DNA from: Gymnopilus junonius
Lineage: Eukaryota > Basidiomycota > Agaricomycetes > Agaricales > Galerinaceae
NCBI GenBank assembly: GCA_015501075.1
Contig: JADNYJ010000018.1
Coordinates: 1-64,000, forward strand
Reading direction: 5' to 3'
DNA length: 64,000 nucleotides
A model generated the notes under the pieces. That model saw only the letters and a program-made list of their open reading frames with translations. It searched no databases and was not told the DNA's origin. Position numbers and translations under genes: made by a program. Shown in pieces: positions 1 to 10,842 of the stretch; position 1 is the first letter of the stretch, and the number at the start of each line of letters is the position of its first letter.

Positions 1-635
1 TCCCTTATTTACTGATCACACTAATCAACAAAAGGTTCCCATTAGGGGTTCCTGGGGCTTGCTTCCCTTCCACAACACTGTATGAGCCTATCCTAGCTGC
101 TATGCATTTTATGAAGCCATTTACAATTACTGTACTAAACCAACTGACTCTTTGGTCATGCATCACAAAGCCGGCCGAAGAGAAGAGATTTCCCTGTTTG
201 TCACACATCACTGAGGGCTCTGAAGAGGGTGACAGGCCAAAAAAAGAACAGCCAAAAATGGTAAAAAAACTTGAAAATTTTCTCCCTCTACCTGTGTAGT
301 GTTGTATACAAATGACAGTGACAAAATTTATCAATTTCAAACCATCTACCATGATTTGCAACCAGTTGAAGAGTTTTGCCTCTTCATCACGCATCCCAGG
401 CACCCCCGAAGAGCTGAAGAGATGGCCGAAACATGTCATGCGTCACCCCGCTGAAGAGTTGGTCGGTTTGGTACAGTATACTCAATTCATATTCTTGATT
501 GTTAGTCAGTGTTTGCCTAGCCTGTTTTCATAGGCTAGGCTTTCATTTGCATGTGATAGTAGACAATCAAGTTGGTCTCACACCCACTATTCCAAACAGG
601 CATCAACCACATGTATATAAGTATGGCCTCGTCAC
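1..635. other. No supported gene
   Basis: Open frames of up to 144 codons run on both strands, but none resembles a protein I recognise and none joins to a neighbour by credible splice sites. The stretch contains a loosely repeated word around CTCTTCAG or its complement (near 175-190, 215-225, 405-425 and 448-460). This could be the remains of a decayed repeat, but I cannot define an element. Confidence 0.3.
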
Positions 636-2341
636 TTATTTAGAATGTAATAATTGGGATTGTCCTACTTCTCGTTGTATGGCCCATTTGACAGCTTCTT
701 CCACATCTTCGGCAATGTGGGCAGGTGAATGAGAGGGAGGTCCATCTGATGGATCATACACACCAGTCTTCACCAGAATGGATGACCATCCAGCAGCATT
801 AGCACCTGCAACATCTAGACCAAATTGAAGAGTGAAACTGCATCATTATTCAAGTTCATACCTGACTCAGGATTATCTGTTCATGAACAAGGGTTTGTCA
901 ATCTTTTCAAAATTGTAATACAATAATCTTTACCTCCAATCATATAGCTGCCATTTGGTGTACTGAGTATTTCGTTTCATCGAAGAAAATGAAGCCAACC
1001 TACACATTCTGCAGGAGAGGGACATCGCCATAGAGTTCCTTGACTCTGCCATGTAAGAGAACTTGTGCAAAATCATAGGTTGCTTTGGTTGGTTTGCCGA
1101 ATTGCGTATGTGGGTATTCGGAACCAGTAAGGGCCTCAGCATTGCATAAGTATGATGATGATGCCGCTTCAAGTTAAACCTCACCTTGAAGACGGATTGG
1201 AACGCCATTTTGAACGACCTTGTCCCAGCCTTGGGCGCTCGAAGTCTGACTTCCACAGAAGGTCAGGATTGCAAAAGACCAGCTTGACAGGGGCTTTCTG
1301 CTGCTCTAAAGGCCGGGAAGGACCACCAATGATGCCGCCTGATAAAATTGTGTCGCAAGTTACTTGTACTAATCAGACACTAATTAGTTTAACGAGCGAA
1401 AAAGGGAAGATCATCATACTGTCTAAGGCCCAATTTCTTGGATCGTGATAAACAAATATTGCTGATATGGGCGTCTGAGAGAAATCCACAGGCTGGATAA
1501 GTGTTAATTATCAGCCAGGAAGAATATGTCGAAGACAAAAAATTTAGAGAGAAATTACTAATGAGACACGTCTTTCAGCTTCTGATAATGTATGGAATGG
1601 CCAAACTCTTTTGGTAAGATTAACATTTTGCAAAGGCCATGGCGAAAGCGGAGGAAACAGTAGCATACGCGGAATTCCACGCCAGCACGTCCAAGGTGGT
1701 GTACGCCTTGTTGTAACCATATCTGAGCATGCATGCGGTCAGTTGAGAAAGAGAATAAAGCCCAAAATGACATGCCCATTCGCGACCTGGCGCACTTTAT
1801 CCAGGTGTCCACCAAGGACCAGAACAGGTGTATCAGAATATTGGTCAGCAAACTTCTTCAGGATTGTATGAGCCTGGCAATATTGGCTGGGATCCACCTT
1901 TATGCAGAGCATCGAAATAAAGGTTGCGCTGGGAAGCTAGACGCTTACTTTGACTCCAAGCTGTTCGCTCAGTTTCCTGCATCGTTCTTGCTCAGCAAGT
2001 CCTCCTCCATTTGTGAGCTACTTTGGGTAGGATCAGTTAGACGCCTCATCTAGAGTTTGAGATATACAAATATGTATGGTATTTTCCTGACTAGGTTCGA
2101 TAAGAGATATTTGGCAAGGATGTTCGCACTCACTTCCCGAATGGATTATCGCCATCGAGGATCCTAAGAGCGCGTTTCGCAGCGGGAATGTCCCTGGGTC
2201 CGCGCAAAAGGACACCATCCTGCGATGAATAATTAAAATGATGTACAGGTATAGGAGAAAATGAATACGCACGATATCAAAGACAAATGACAAAGGCGGA
2301 CGGAGAGCTCGAAAGAACTGCATGCTGATGTGGCTGTGCAA
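636..2341 (-). CDS. CECR5/HDHD5-type HAD-superfamily hydrolase
   Basis: This is a haloacid-dehalogenase-fold phosphatase of the class IIA, CECR5 (HDHD5) type, usually mitochondrial; its natural substrate is not settled. About ten short exons read in order: FVFDI joined to DGVLLRGP (the HAD nucleophile Asp region), KIPYIF joined to LTNGGG (HAD motif II), TTLDVLAWNS, VWPFHTLSEAERR, KLVFCNPDLLW, then MIGDNPES (motif III acidic pair) and VAGANAAGWSSILVKTGVY near the C terminus. The stop is at 636-638. The start is either 2341 or the internal Met at 2323 (MQFFRALRPPLSF); the latter fits the family better. One conserved stretch, between RLGQG and FKMAFQ at about 1215-1220, is out of frame by one base. 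That is either a lesion or an assembly error. The gene is divergent from and directly abuts the gene at 2344. Confidence 0.85.
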
Positions 2342-2424
2342 GGATGGCTCTCTTCAACTTGGACACATCTCGAGCGTCTGCATCGAGTCCGTCTGTGTCG
2401 TTGGAGCGCGGAAATTATCGGATG
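2324..2424. promoter_or_regulatory. Very short or overlapping bidirectional start region
   Basis: The candidate ATGs of the two divergent genes are at 2341 or 2323 (minus) and 2344 or 2425 (plus). With the outermost ATGs only 2 bases separate them; with the innermost, 101 bases. Each transcript's 5' leader must therefore run into the other gene's coding exon. No TATA box is visible. Confidence 0.5.
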
Positions 2425-3915
2425 CGCGCACCACGCCCGCGTCCGCCGCCCTTCGTTTTGCCCGATAAAGGTCCTCCAATTGTCCAGCATCGCGTCAACA
2501 GGAATCTTGCGCTGCTACTCCTCGCACTCGCCTTGGCCTGCATGTCCTGTTTCGCTTCTGCTTACTATCTCTTTGCCACCAGGTGGGATTTCCATCCAGC
2601 ATCTCTACCTTATCCTCTCGCTAATCCGACCTCCAAAGCCAACGTATCTGATACCGCCCGCCAGCCGGAGAAATACCTCGCCTACCTGCCACACAGCGGT
2701 TTCCATAATCAACGCATCGCTTTCGAAAATGCTCTCGTGCTTTCCCGTATTCTTCGTCGCACTCTTCTTGTACCTCCGATTCGTCTTGGAAATAGACCTA
2801 TTCGCTATGTCGAATTCCACACTCTTTCCCGTCATCACGAACTTTCGGGTAAAGAAGGCCTAAGTCACTGTCCCCGGGTTCCCGTCTACCTCTCGCGGCC
2901 ACCGGAATGTCTCCAGTATTTTGAGTCTTCATACGCGCCCTGGGATTGGTTAGTTGACCTGTCACCAGTCATTGCTAAGCAGTCCTTATTTCTACGCCCG
3001 AACATGTCGCTGGCTTGGGTACGAGCCAAATTCAACCTTGAACTGTCAGATATGTACACTTTGGCCGATGATTCGCCTTATTCTTTTCGCTTCTTGGACA
3101 CGCCAGAAGACGGTACCTCAAGTAATGCTAAATACCTAAAAAATATCAATATCGCCGACCTCGCTGCTGTTAACCAAAGTTTCTTGCAACTCGGCACTCT
3201 CTTTGGTACCTCTCGCCTCCGTTTAAGGAATCCTGATAATATGGTCATCCACCAATCTATTCGCCGATCTATGATTCTCATAAACTCGGACCTCACTCGT
3301 GCCGCTGATAGGATAGCTCTCTCTTTCAAGCACACTTACCTGGGACTGCACTTGCGTTTGGGCGATGGCCCTTTCCAGCAGAAGGTTCAAAATACCACTA
3401 AGACTACGTGGTGGAAGGTTTTAAGTGATGTGCTTGGCTTTTCAAACTCAGAAATATGTGAACTCGAGAGGAATCTTCTCATATATCCCACTACTCCTAC
3501 ATGTTCAGATCCAGTGTCACAAGTTCCCCTGGAGGTTCCCGTTTTGCCCAATCTTTTCAATGGCAAATGTAGATTTCAACGACATACCGGAGAACGTTAT
3601 CAATCCCTCAATATCCCTCTATATATCGCGACAGACCTGAAAGGCGTTGAAGTGAATCCTTTTTTGTCAATCTTTCCAAAGACCTTTCCCTGCGTATTCT
3701 TTCTTCAAGATTTCTTGCCAGAAATAGCACCATTGGAAAGAATTAAAAGTCCTTACGACGATGTAAACCTTATGCCATTTCTTCTCCCTTTTGTTGATTC
3801 ATTAGTTGCAGGTAAGGCCATGGGATTTGTAGGTACTGAAGGAAGCACTTTCAGCAAATTCGTCAACGAGATCCTATGGGCATCATCTCACACGAATCGA
3901 ATTCAAGTAGTTTAA
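2344..3915 (+). CDS. Type II membrane protein, O-fucosyltransferase-like
   Basis: This is an uninterrupted 523-residue frame. A basic, proline-rich N-terminal tail is followed by one hydrophobic anchor (about residues 55-75, rich in Leu and Ala), giving the layout of a Golgi type II glycosyltransferase. The lumenal part has YLPHSGFHNQR and an adjacent run of basic and hydrophobic residues ending in LLVPPI, as in the donor-site region of GDP-fucose protein O-fucosyltransferase-like proteins. Further on are HLRLGDGPF, IATDLKGVEVNPF and, near the end, GFVGTEGSTFSKFVNEILW, which match the C-terminal sugar-nucleotide lobe of that fold. Related basidiomycete proteins are often left unnamed. The family fold is a confident call; donor and acceptor are not known. 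An alternative start is Met28 at 2425, which would shorten the cytosolic tail but keep the anchor. Confidence 0.7.
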   Translation: MALFNLDTSRASASSPSVSLERGNYRMRAPRPRPPPFVLPDKGPPIVQHRVNRNLALLLLALALACMSCFASAYYLFATRWDFHPASLPYPLANPTSKANVSDTARQPEKYLAYLPHSGFHNQRIAFENALVLSRILRRTLLVPPIRLGNRPIRYVEFHTLSRHHELSGKEGLSHCPRVPVYLSRPPECLQYFESSYAPWDWLVDLSPVIAKQSLFLRPNMSLAWVRAKFNLELSDMYTLADDSPYSFRFLDTPEDGTSSNAKYLKNINIADLAAVNQSFLQLGTLFGTSRLRLRNPDNMVIHQSIRRSMILINSDLTRAADRIALSFKHTYLGLHLRLGDGPFQQKVQNTTKTTWWKVLSDVLGFSNSEICELERNLLIYPTTPTCSDPVSQVPLEVPVLPNLFNGKCRFQRHTGERYQSLNIPLYIATDLKGVEVNPFLSIFPKTFPCVFFLQDFLPEIAPLERIKSPYDDVNLMPFLLPFVDSLVAGKAMGFVGTEGSTFSKFVNEILWASSHTNRIQVV

Positions 3916-3948
3916 TATGTGTTTACATATATGTGGTTTAGAAACTTA

Positions 3949-3981
3949 CAGCTGTTTCGGAAATTCTTGTCCGCGTGACTT
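3949..3981 (+). repeat. Left TIR of outer element
   Basis: Inverted partner of 24381-24413 (31 of 33 positions identical) and preceded by TA. Confidence 0.8.
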
Positions 3982-3983
3982 CT

Positions 3984-4109
3984 CTCGTTGATGCACGTGA
4001 GCTGGCGCGGGTCACGGCCTCGTTAGGCTTGCGCCCGTAACGCGTTATGATCACCTTTGTCAGCCTGAGTCAGCGGGGCTCGCACCGTCTTTCCGCGCGG
4101 GCGCAGCTC
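3984..4109. other. Orphan GC-rich segment between TIRs
   Basis: These 126 bases are much richer in G+C and CpG than their surroundings and match neither the outer element's other end nor the DDE element's right end. A 6-bp repeat ACTTCT lies at 3978-3983 and at 22916-22921. The whole block 3984-22915 could therefore have entered as one unit. Confidence 0.4.
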
Positions 4110-4111
4110 TA

Positions 4112-4137
4112 AGGTAGGCGTCGCTCTAATCCAGCAC
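4112..4137 (+). repeat. Left TIR of DDE transposon
   Basis: Inverted partner of 22889-22914 with 25 of 26 positions identical; preceded by TA. Confidence 0.75.
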
Positions 4138-4193
4138 GTGTTTATGTAAGCAACAATCGACCTGCCTTTGAGCACTTTCTGTGCTTCCACAAC

Positions 4194-4201
4194 AGAAGTA
4201 T
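4194..4201 (+). repeat. hAT target-site duplication, left
   Basis: AGAAGTAT, identical to 8932-8939. Confidence 0.93.
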
Positions 4202-4491
4202 TAGGGCTGCGCACCGACCCGTCACGGGTGTCGGCCATCGAAGTGACGCCCGTTACCCGTTCATCTGAGACCGATGACGGGCACGGGTGGTCTTTCCTTT
4301 AGGCCTCGACGGGATGGGTCAGGCAGTAAAGTGCCCGTCAACGGGTTGTGACGGTCTGACGGGTGCATGAAAACTCCTTTCTTTAGCAATCTAGCTCAAA
4401 TTCGTGTACATGACGAAGAAGTATAAAGACATATTCATTGTAATCCATCTGCTAAATACCATATACATGATTTACATTTCAAATCTGTTAC

Positions 4492-7400
4492 TTACGAGAA
4501 AGTGAAAGGCGTTGAAGGCGAAGCTTCTGCTTCAAAAGCATCAAGACACGAATGGTTGATGGATGCAGGCTTGCACGTCATAAGGAAATGGTATCTCGTC
4601 CACCAGAGAAAATCCTTTCGACAGCAACAGCAGATCCTATAGAAGTTCTCAGAGAAATGAGCATAGTTGAGAAAAGAAAGACCAACCAGGAATGGCGAGC
4701 ACATCGCATGCAAGTCGATAGACATTAGGGAACTGTGCCTGTCTACCAACCCACCATTTGAGTGGATCACAGGAGTGAAGTCTTCATGTGGCAATTTGAA
4801 ATACTCCTTGAGCTCGTTGACAGACACCTTGTCCTTCTTGTACCGAGAAGTGAAGTTTATCTTTGGCATTGTCTGCTGAGTTGACGCTGAAGCAGTTGTC
4901 AGAGTAGACGAGGTCCTGGAAGTGGATGGTGTATAGCGGCCCGCATAATGAGCATTGTAGTGGTCATGAAGTTGCCGTTTGGCCGTCTCGAGATAGGACG
5001 ACAGATCTGGGTCAGAGGCATAATCATCATGAATCCCCTCATATGAGATGTGAGGGTCAAGCACTACAATGAAGAATAGGTACCTTCTCAGCATACAGAT
5101 AAATGGCCCAAGGATAGACTCACATGCAGCCCAAGTATAAAATGGGGATTCGTCGTACTTGTAATAATACTCTGAGAGCTTGATATGGGCATTCAGCAGT
5201 CCAACCTTTAGTTGAGGAGGCGCAGATGAAGGAAGAGTGGTAAGAATTGACTTGATCTCTTCTTGAAGTCCACGAAATATTGCATGAGTTGTTGAAAGCA
5301 TGGGCTTCTTAGTAGTCGACATCTGTGTTGTCGCCTCACGGAAATGGAAGAGCCAGGTTGTGACCTTCTTGACCGACTCCCACTCCTCATCAGAAAGCTC
5401 TAGAGCCCGAAGGTCTTTCGAGTGCAAGACAAAGGAATGAATGTTTGATTGGAAGGCGAGCGCGCGAGCTGACAAGGAATTAGTAAGTATTCAACAAGCA
5501 GACCAAAAGAATACACACCAAGCATCTGATGGGTAGATGACCAGCGAGTCCTGACATCAAGGATCAGCATGAGCGGCTGCTTCAGGCTATTTGGTGTGTT
5601 GCTTGACTGCAAGGTAGCCTTGACTTGAGTGAGCCAGCTCTGCTTACATTGCGGACTAGAGCGGACAGCCCGAACAATCTTTCGCAGCTACAATGGTGTC
5701 AAAAATAGTTCATATATAGTCTGTAGTTACTATACCTTGTCAACACTGGAGAGAATGCTATCTGTAGTACTTGGGTTAAGCTCAAGAGGATCCTCAGAGT
5801 TGTTATCATCTGCTGCAGCCGCCTGTTCGTCCGCATCTGAACCAACAATAGTGGTCGCAGATTCCTGATAATTCCCACTTCGGGATCTCGCCATCTTGGC
5901 CTCCGAGTCCAATATGACACCAAGACCTTCAAGGAGCTGAAAACGATGTGTTAATGACGTCTGGCCATTGAATAGACAGACATTGATACATACCTTGATT
6001 GCTGCCAGGTGGACTGTGTGAGGGAGACAGCGAAGGCGAATCCAGGCAGCATTGAGAATAATTCCAACGGTGGCAGCATGGTCGACAATGCCCTGGACAA
6101 GGGTATCATTATTTGTAGCATTGTCCATTACAAATGCCATGATCTGAAATTGATACCATGGTCAGCTAAATTCTATAACGCTGTTGTCAAGAATGTACCC
6201 GATCTTGGATGCCAAAGCAAATGAGAGTTTCCCAAACAGCCTCCACCATATTCTTGCCAGAATGCTCGCCAACAAGCTCTCAGAAATCTATAAGCAGTTC
6301 CTCTGCATTGGAGAAGGAAAATGAGTAATAATTGGTATTTGACAGATGAAGTACTAACCTGCATCACCATCCTCCGTGGCATAGTGAGCAACAATAGCCA
6401 GAAAGGCAAAATTATTGCTGGATGTCCAAGCGTCAAGCGAAATGCTGATCTTTCCCGGAAGTTTCTATTTATTGCCATAAGTATCACAAAAAAGGGAGTG
6501 GTAATGATACTTACAGCAAACATCAACTTTATCTCGTCTATTCCTTCACTGCCCATCTTCATGACACGTCTCTTGATGGTATCCCGGTGTGGAACTGAGA
6601 TCTCCGGGGTCTTGTGATGAACATATGAGAGGAGAGCACAGAATTCCGAGCTGTCAACCGTATCAAATGGCTGGTCAGTGGTGACGATCCATTCGACAAG
6701 GAGCTTCTCAAACTCCTGCTGATCCCATGGACCCTGTAGACAAATTAGAAAAGGGTATACTAGATAAACATGATGGCTTACCGAAGCTGCTGCAGCTTGT
6801 TTCTCGAAGGCGTGACGAATGTCTGCCTGATCAGACTGAAGAGACTTGATGAATTCATGGTGCTTCGCTGGGTCGAACATGGTCTTGCCCGACGCTAAGT
6901 CGATCTCCTCCTGAGTAACTTGACGGCCAACCATAGCACTGTAAAGATTATACATAGGTGCTGATGCCGACTTGAGGTTTCGAATAAGTTCTAAATTCGA
7001 TCATATCAGTATAGGTCAACAATGAAAGAAAATGAACGTACTCGTAAGATTATGCCGTCCAGCCTTCGTGACCGTAACGACTGTGCGATTGCCATGATAG
7101 CATTTGTAGTGCTTGTCTCCATCCTCTCCGGGCTGTTGTAGGCTGTTCTGCGCAACAGTCTCATAGAAATAATAGATTGGATTTTGGGTCTTTGTTGTCT
7201 GTTCGTCGTGATAAGCCAAAAAGTCTCGTACAAACCAAGATCCATTACATACTGCAGCACCACCAATTGGTGCACTTGCCATGCTCGCATCATCTGCAAG
7301 GCTAGCAACAGAAGCACTCGCTACACTTGCCAGTGATGTACTGGCAATGCTGGCAATGGAAGGTTGAGTCGAAAGCCGACCTGGCTTGGCCTTGTTGCAC

Positions 7401-8019
7401 TTGTGTTTTGAACCCTTGCCCACGGACGGCATGAGCTTCGAAGGAAGGAGGAGCGCAACCTGGTATGAAGAGTTAGACTACGAAGTCAAAAAAAGATAGA
7501 ACCCATACCTCGTCATTTGGAATATCTTCGACATCGGATTCTTCAGATTTGGACTCAGAGGCAGAGCTGAAATCGTCGTCGTCTTCATCCTCGTCAGCAG
7601 TACGCAATTTCTTGCACTGCCTTCGAGACTTTGCACGGTTTCCTGCATTAGCAGGCTCAGGCTGACCCCACTCATCAAGCTTCTCTTGCTCGAGAGACTT
7701 CTCGTATCGCCCAAGGTTCTTCGCACGCTGAGGGCGACCTAGAGAAGTCAAATAAAAGCATGTTATTGAGCAGAAAAGAATGGCAGTGAGTAGAGAACTT
7801 ACCAGCTGCTGGGAGTGAGGATGTGTCTCCTCGAATATTGCTACGAGGTTCTAGGACGAGCAGTTTGTCTACTAGAAAAGTATCATTACATTAGAGAGGT
7901 CTGAGATGTCAAAAAAGAAAATCTTACTCACCATTCTTTGGGATCGGGGCCTTGTCGCTCTCAGAAAAGTAGAACTCATGGTCATCTGCTGAAGCGAGCT
8001 GTTGATTGGGCTCAGACAT
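4492..8019 (-). pseudogene. hAT transposase, disrupted
   Basis: A multi-exon transposase frame runs from an ATG at 8017-8019 to a TAA at 4492-4494. The N-terminal part is acidic and low-complexity. It is followed by a Ser/Ala-rich stretch and a possible zinc-finger-like domain (C and H around 7080-7110). The catalytic core includes FVMDNATNND and RLRCLPHTVHLA (both near 6010-6130), and the C-terminal dimerisation region has VYRLACDVLAIP joined by an intron to GSAVAVERIFSGGRD. Two lesions are visible. There is an in-frame TGA at 4578-4580 inside the dimerisation domain, where CGA is expected, and a one-base frame change near 4770 just before the conserved tryptophan pair. The element therefore probably cannot move itself. 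Confidence 0.85.
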
Positions 8020-8931
8020 GACGATACTGATGAGTTATCGCGCTCAATTTCCTCGCTTTTAAGTCTGTGAGCGAGCCTTATCGATCGCTAAGAAAACATC
8101 TGATAACTCACGGATATCTGTGCCGTTCCTTCTTTCCATGTGCAAATGGGCAGCTGAGCTGTTTTTCAGGACTGTAGGAGCTATGTTATCGAGGTCCTGA
8201 AGAGCGAAAACAAAAGAATGAAGCATGCAACATGGTCAGCACCTCGAAAATTTCAAAGAAATGGGGATAGACTCACAAATGTTGGATAAAAAATGTGCTG
8301 AAAAAGGGAGCGCAAAGGGCTGAGGCTGGTGCACGAGTTTTGATAAGGAATGAGGAGAGTCATCTGTGCTGAAGGCGGCATGGTGCATTTCAAATCAGAA
8401 AGATTTTTGGCCCGGAAAGCCGACCCAACTGAGGGTTGGAAGGAAAGAGGGAACCTGGGGCGGTGACAGGCTCAAATCTGCGTGCTTTATACCTCTTCTC
8501 CAAAGTTTATAAGCCCATTGTCAAATTCACAGCAGCGAAGAAGTCAAGGGAAGTGTGTAGTACGTGGCAACAAGGACGAACACGAAGAGATTCACATCAT
8601 CTAAATTTAGATAAGGGCCATTATCGCAAACCCTAAATGCTATCTCGTACCTGATATGGGTGATCTCCGAATACCAATCCACAAATCGAGGCATGAGGAG
8701 TACCCCGGAATAATGCCTCCCTGACTCTCCCTGACTGAACAAGTACTCTAAGGTGTCTACCTGTCATACCGTTGCTACCTGTCGACGGGCGTTTTCCGAT
8801 GGTCAGAGACAGGTGTTGCCCATTGAAATAATGGGCGTCATGACTGGCCTCCCTTGAGCTGACGGAATGGGCTGGGTCACCCGTCATCCATGCCCGTCGA
8901 CCCGTCATGACGGTGACGGTGTGCAGCCCTA
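8020..8931. other. Non-coding 5' part of hAT element
   Basis: Upstream of the transposase start I see no convincing reading frame. The last about 170 bases carry the GACGGGT-type subterminal repeats and the right TIR. Confidence 0.6.
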
Positions 8932-8939
8932 AGAAGTAT
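8932..8939 (+). repeat. hAT target-site duplication, right
   Basis: AGAAGTAT, identical to 4194-4201. Confidence 0.93.
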
Positions 8940-9272
8940 TTCACAATTGAAGACCTGGGAAGTGTAGGGAGGATGTATCTCTTCCATTCTCAGGTCGTAA
9001 AATTTTCACTTAGTCCTTGGTTGTGCAGTAGTTACACTCACAAAATATTTTCTCCCCTTTTTATCTCTACATGCTTTAAACATTGTTTCCGCAAGATTCA
9101 GAGATTTTTGCATTTTTGGGAGCCTGAGATTTGGCCACTTATATAATGGTCACGTGATCTGGTGGGTGGGCGGGAGAGTGCAATATTGCCATGCTCCTTC
9201 CTCATTTTAAGGGTTCAAACAGTGTTATGGTGCAGCAATAAAATTTATTTTACATATCTACACCTACCTACC
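8940..9272. other. 5' non-coding part of DDE transposon
   Basis: AT-rich sequence continues the DDE transposon after the hAT insertion and leads to the ATG at 9273. No other gene is seen. Confidence 0.5.
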
Positions 9273-10263
9273 ATGCCTAAGAAGTCTAAAGCTGCTCAGT
9301 CTCACATTAATAACCTCAGATCAAATGCACAGAAGTCAAAGCAAAAGCGGCCTTCAGTAACCATTGAAGATGTTGAGGACAGCAGAGAATTTCTTCTTGA
9401 GTCTTCATCACATCCTCAAGGCAGTACTGATCAGACAAAGGAGAATACCACAGAGGAAGGATTTATTTTCTATGGTGAAGATGGATCTCTGACCTTGGTT
9501 GGCTTCTTAGAGGACCTTGGAGAGGATTCACTCCCAGACTTTGTTATCAATCAAGTTGACAATACTATTGACATTTTTGAAGGCAGGACAAATGGACTTG
9601 CTACAGGTTTATTCATCTTTGACAATGCACCTAGCCATCAAAAATATGCAGATGATGCACTCTTGGCAAGAAAGATGCCAAAAAACCCTTCAGCCACTTG
9701 GACTCATCGCAAAGGAGGTGCTCATATGCATACCACTACACTTCCTAATGGTGAAACTCAATCATTTTATTTTGATGATGACCATTCTACCATACCGGGC
9801 TGGTTCAAGGGCATGGAGAAAATTATCCAGAAATGAGGCTTGTGGAAAGATGGCTTACTTGCACAATGTGAAGGTTTTAAATGTGTTCAGGGAAAGACTG
9901 ACTGTTGCTGCTGATGCCTTCTTTTTAACCAACCTGACTTCATTGTGCAGAAGTCCCATCTCAAAGAGTTTATCACCTCATGTGGCCACATTTGTGACTT
10001 CTACCTGAAGTATCACTGTGAGCTTAATTTTATCGAGCAATACTGGGGTGCTGTCAAATTCTGTTACTGCAACACCCCCAAAACAAATGACATTGATGAG
10101 ATGGAAAGGAATGTGATTGCCTGCCTTGATGACATTCCATTGCTTCAGATCCAGAGGTACTCACTCATAATCTTTCATTCGATAATGGACTGACATCTTA
10201 TCTATAGATATGCAAACTGGTCTGCCTAGTTTATCTCTGCTTATGACTTAGGCTTGTCAGGAG

Positions 10264-10268
10264 CAGAG
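10264..10268 (+). repeat. Gypsy target-site duplication, left
   Basis: CAGAG, repeated at 22686-22690. Confidence 0.9.
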
Positions 10269-10619
10269 TGTGACAATGAGTGACCTATGACGTCTGTGCT
10301 ATCTTGTTATACCTTGTGACAGTTAGCTTTCTTTATATTATTTACTTGTATTATTTTTGGAAGCCTATCCTATGTAACCTGGTACCTCTTAGGATAGACT
10401 AATTTTTTGAATAACTACTACTATGACCTTGCTCTCCCGTTCGATCCCCTATGCACCCTCTTAGGCTGAGCATCCACTTCTGCTCCCCTGTCGAGGGTGA
10501 CATGACTTCTCACCTAGAATCACAAGGTAAACCCGCGGGTCTAGAATCTGTACCTGCTACTAGATCTCCAGACCTCGCTACCTCCTGCGGATAGGGTCCT
10601 GCGACTGCGCTGTGTCACA
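10269..10619 (+). repeat. 5' LTR
   Basis: 351 bp, starting TGTGACAATGAGTGACC and ending GTGTCACA. It differs from the 3' LTR at nine substitutions, all transitions, plus a small indel near 10410. Confidence 0.95.
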
Positions 10620-10640
10620 ATGGTGGGGGCACCACAGACC
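10620..10640 (+). promoter_or_regulatory. Putative tRNA primer-binding site
   Basis: Directly after the 5' LTR the sequence begins ATGGTGGGGGCACC. TGG followed by a run complementary to a CCCCCACCA tRNA 3' end is the usual form of a primer-binding site. I do not assign the tRNA. Confidence 0.55.
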
Positions 10641-10842
10641 CTATCCACAAAGGAAGCCTCAGGATGTAGGGTCACTACAGCTTCCAGCTGTAGGGCTAAC
10701 ACTGAGACTACCCACTTGTCTGATCGGACTCCTGTCATTGGAATGATAGGATCCTGCAAGGACAAAGTGTGCATCCAGCCATAGTCTGGTTGTCTGCACA
10801 AGTAATCATGATGGAGCTGACTGCTGGAGTGCTGAACTACGT

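Larger units (their letters stand above)
4202..8931. mobile_element. hAT transposon with 8-bp target duplication
   Basis: A 4,730-bp element bounded by inverted ends TAGGGCTGCRCACCG (4202-4216 and 8917-8931, 14 of 15 identical). It is flanked by the perfect 8-bp direct repeat AGAAGTAT at 4194-4201 and 8932-8939, the hAT hallmark. Both subterminal regions (about 4210-4370 and 8765-8915) hold many copies of ACCCGTCA/TGACGGGT-type words, as expected of hAT transposase binding sites. It sits inside the 5' part of the DDE transposon and encodes a broken transposase on the minus strand. Confidence 0.93.

Noticed and set aside
5..439. A 144-codon minus-strand frame at the left edge
   Set aside because: It does not match any family I know and overlaps equally long frames on the other strand. 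A repeat of CTCTTCAG-like words could explain its openness.
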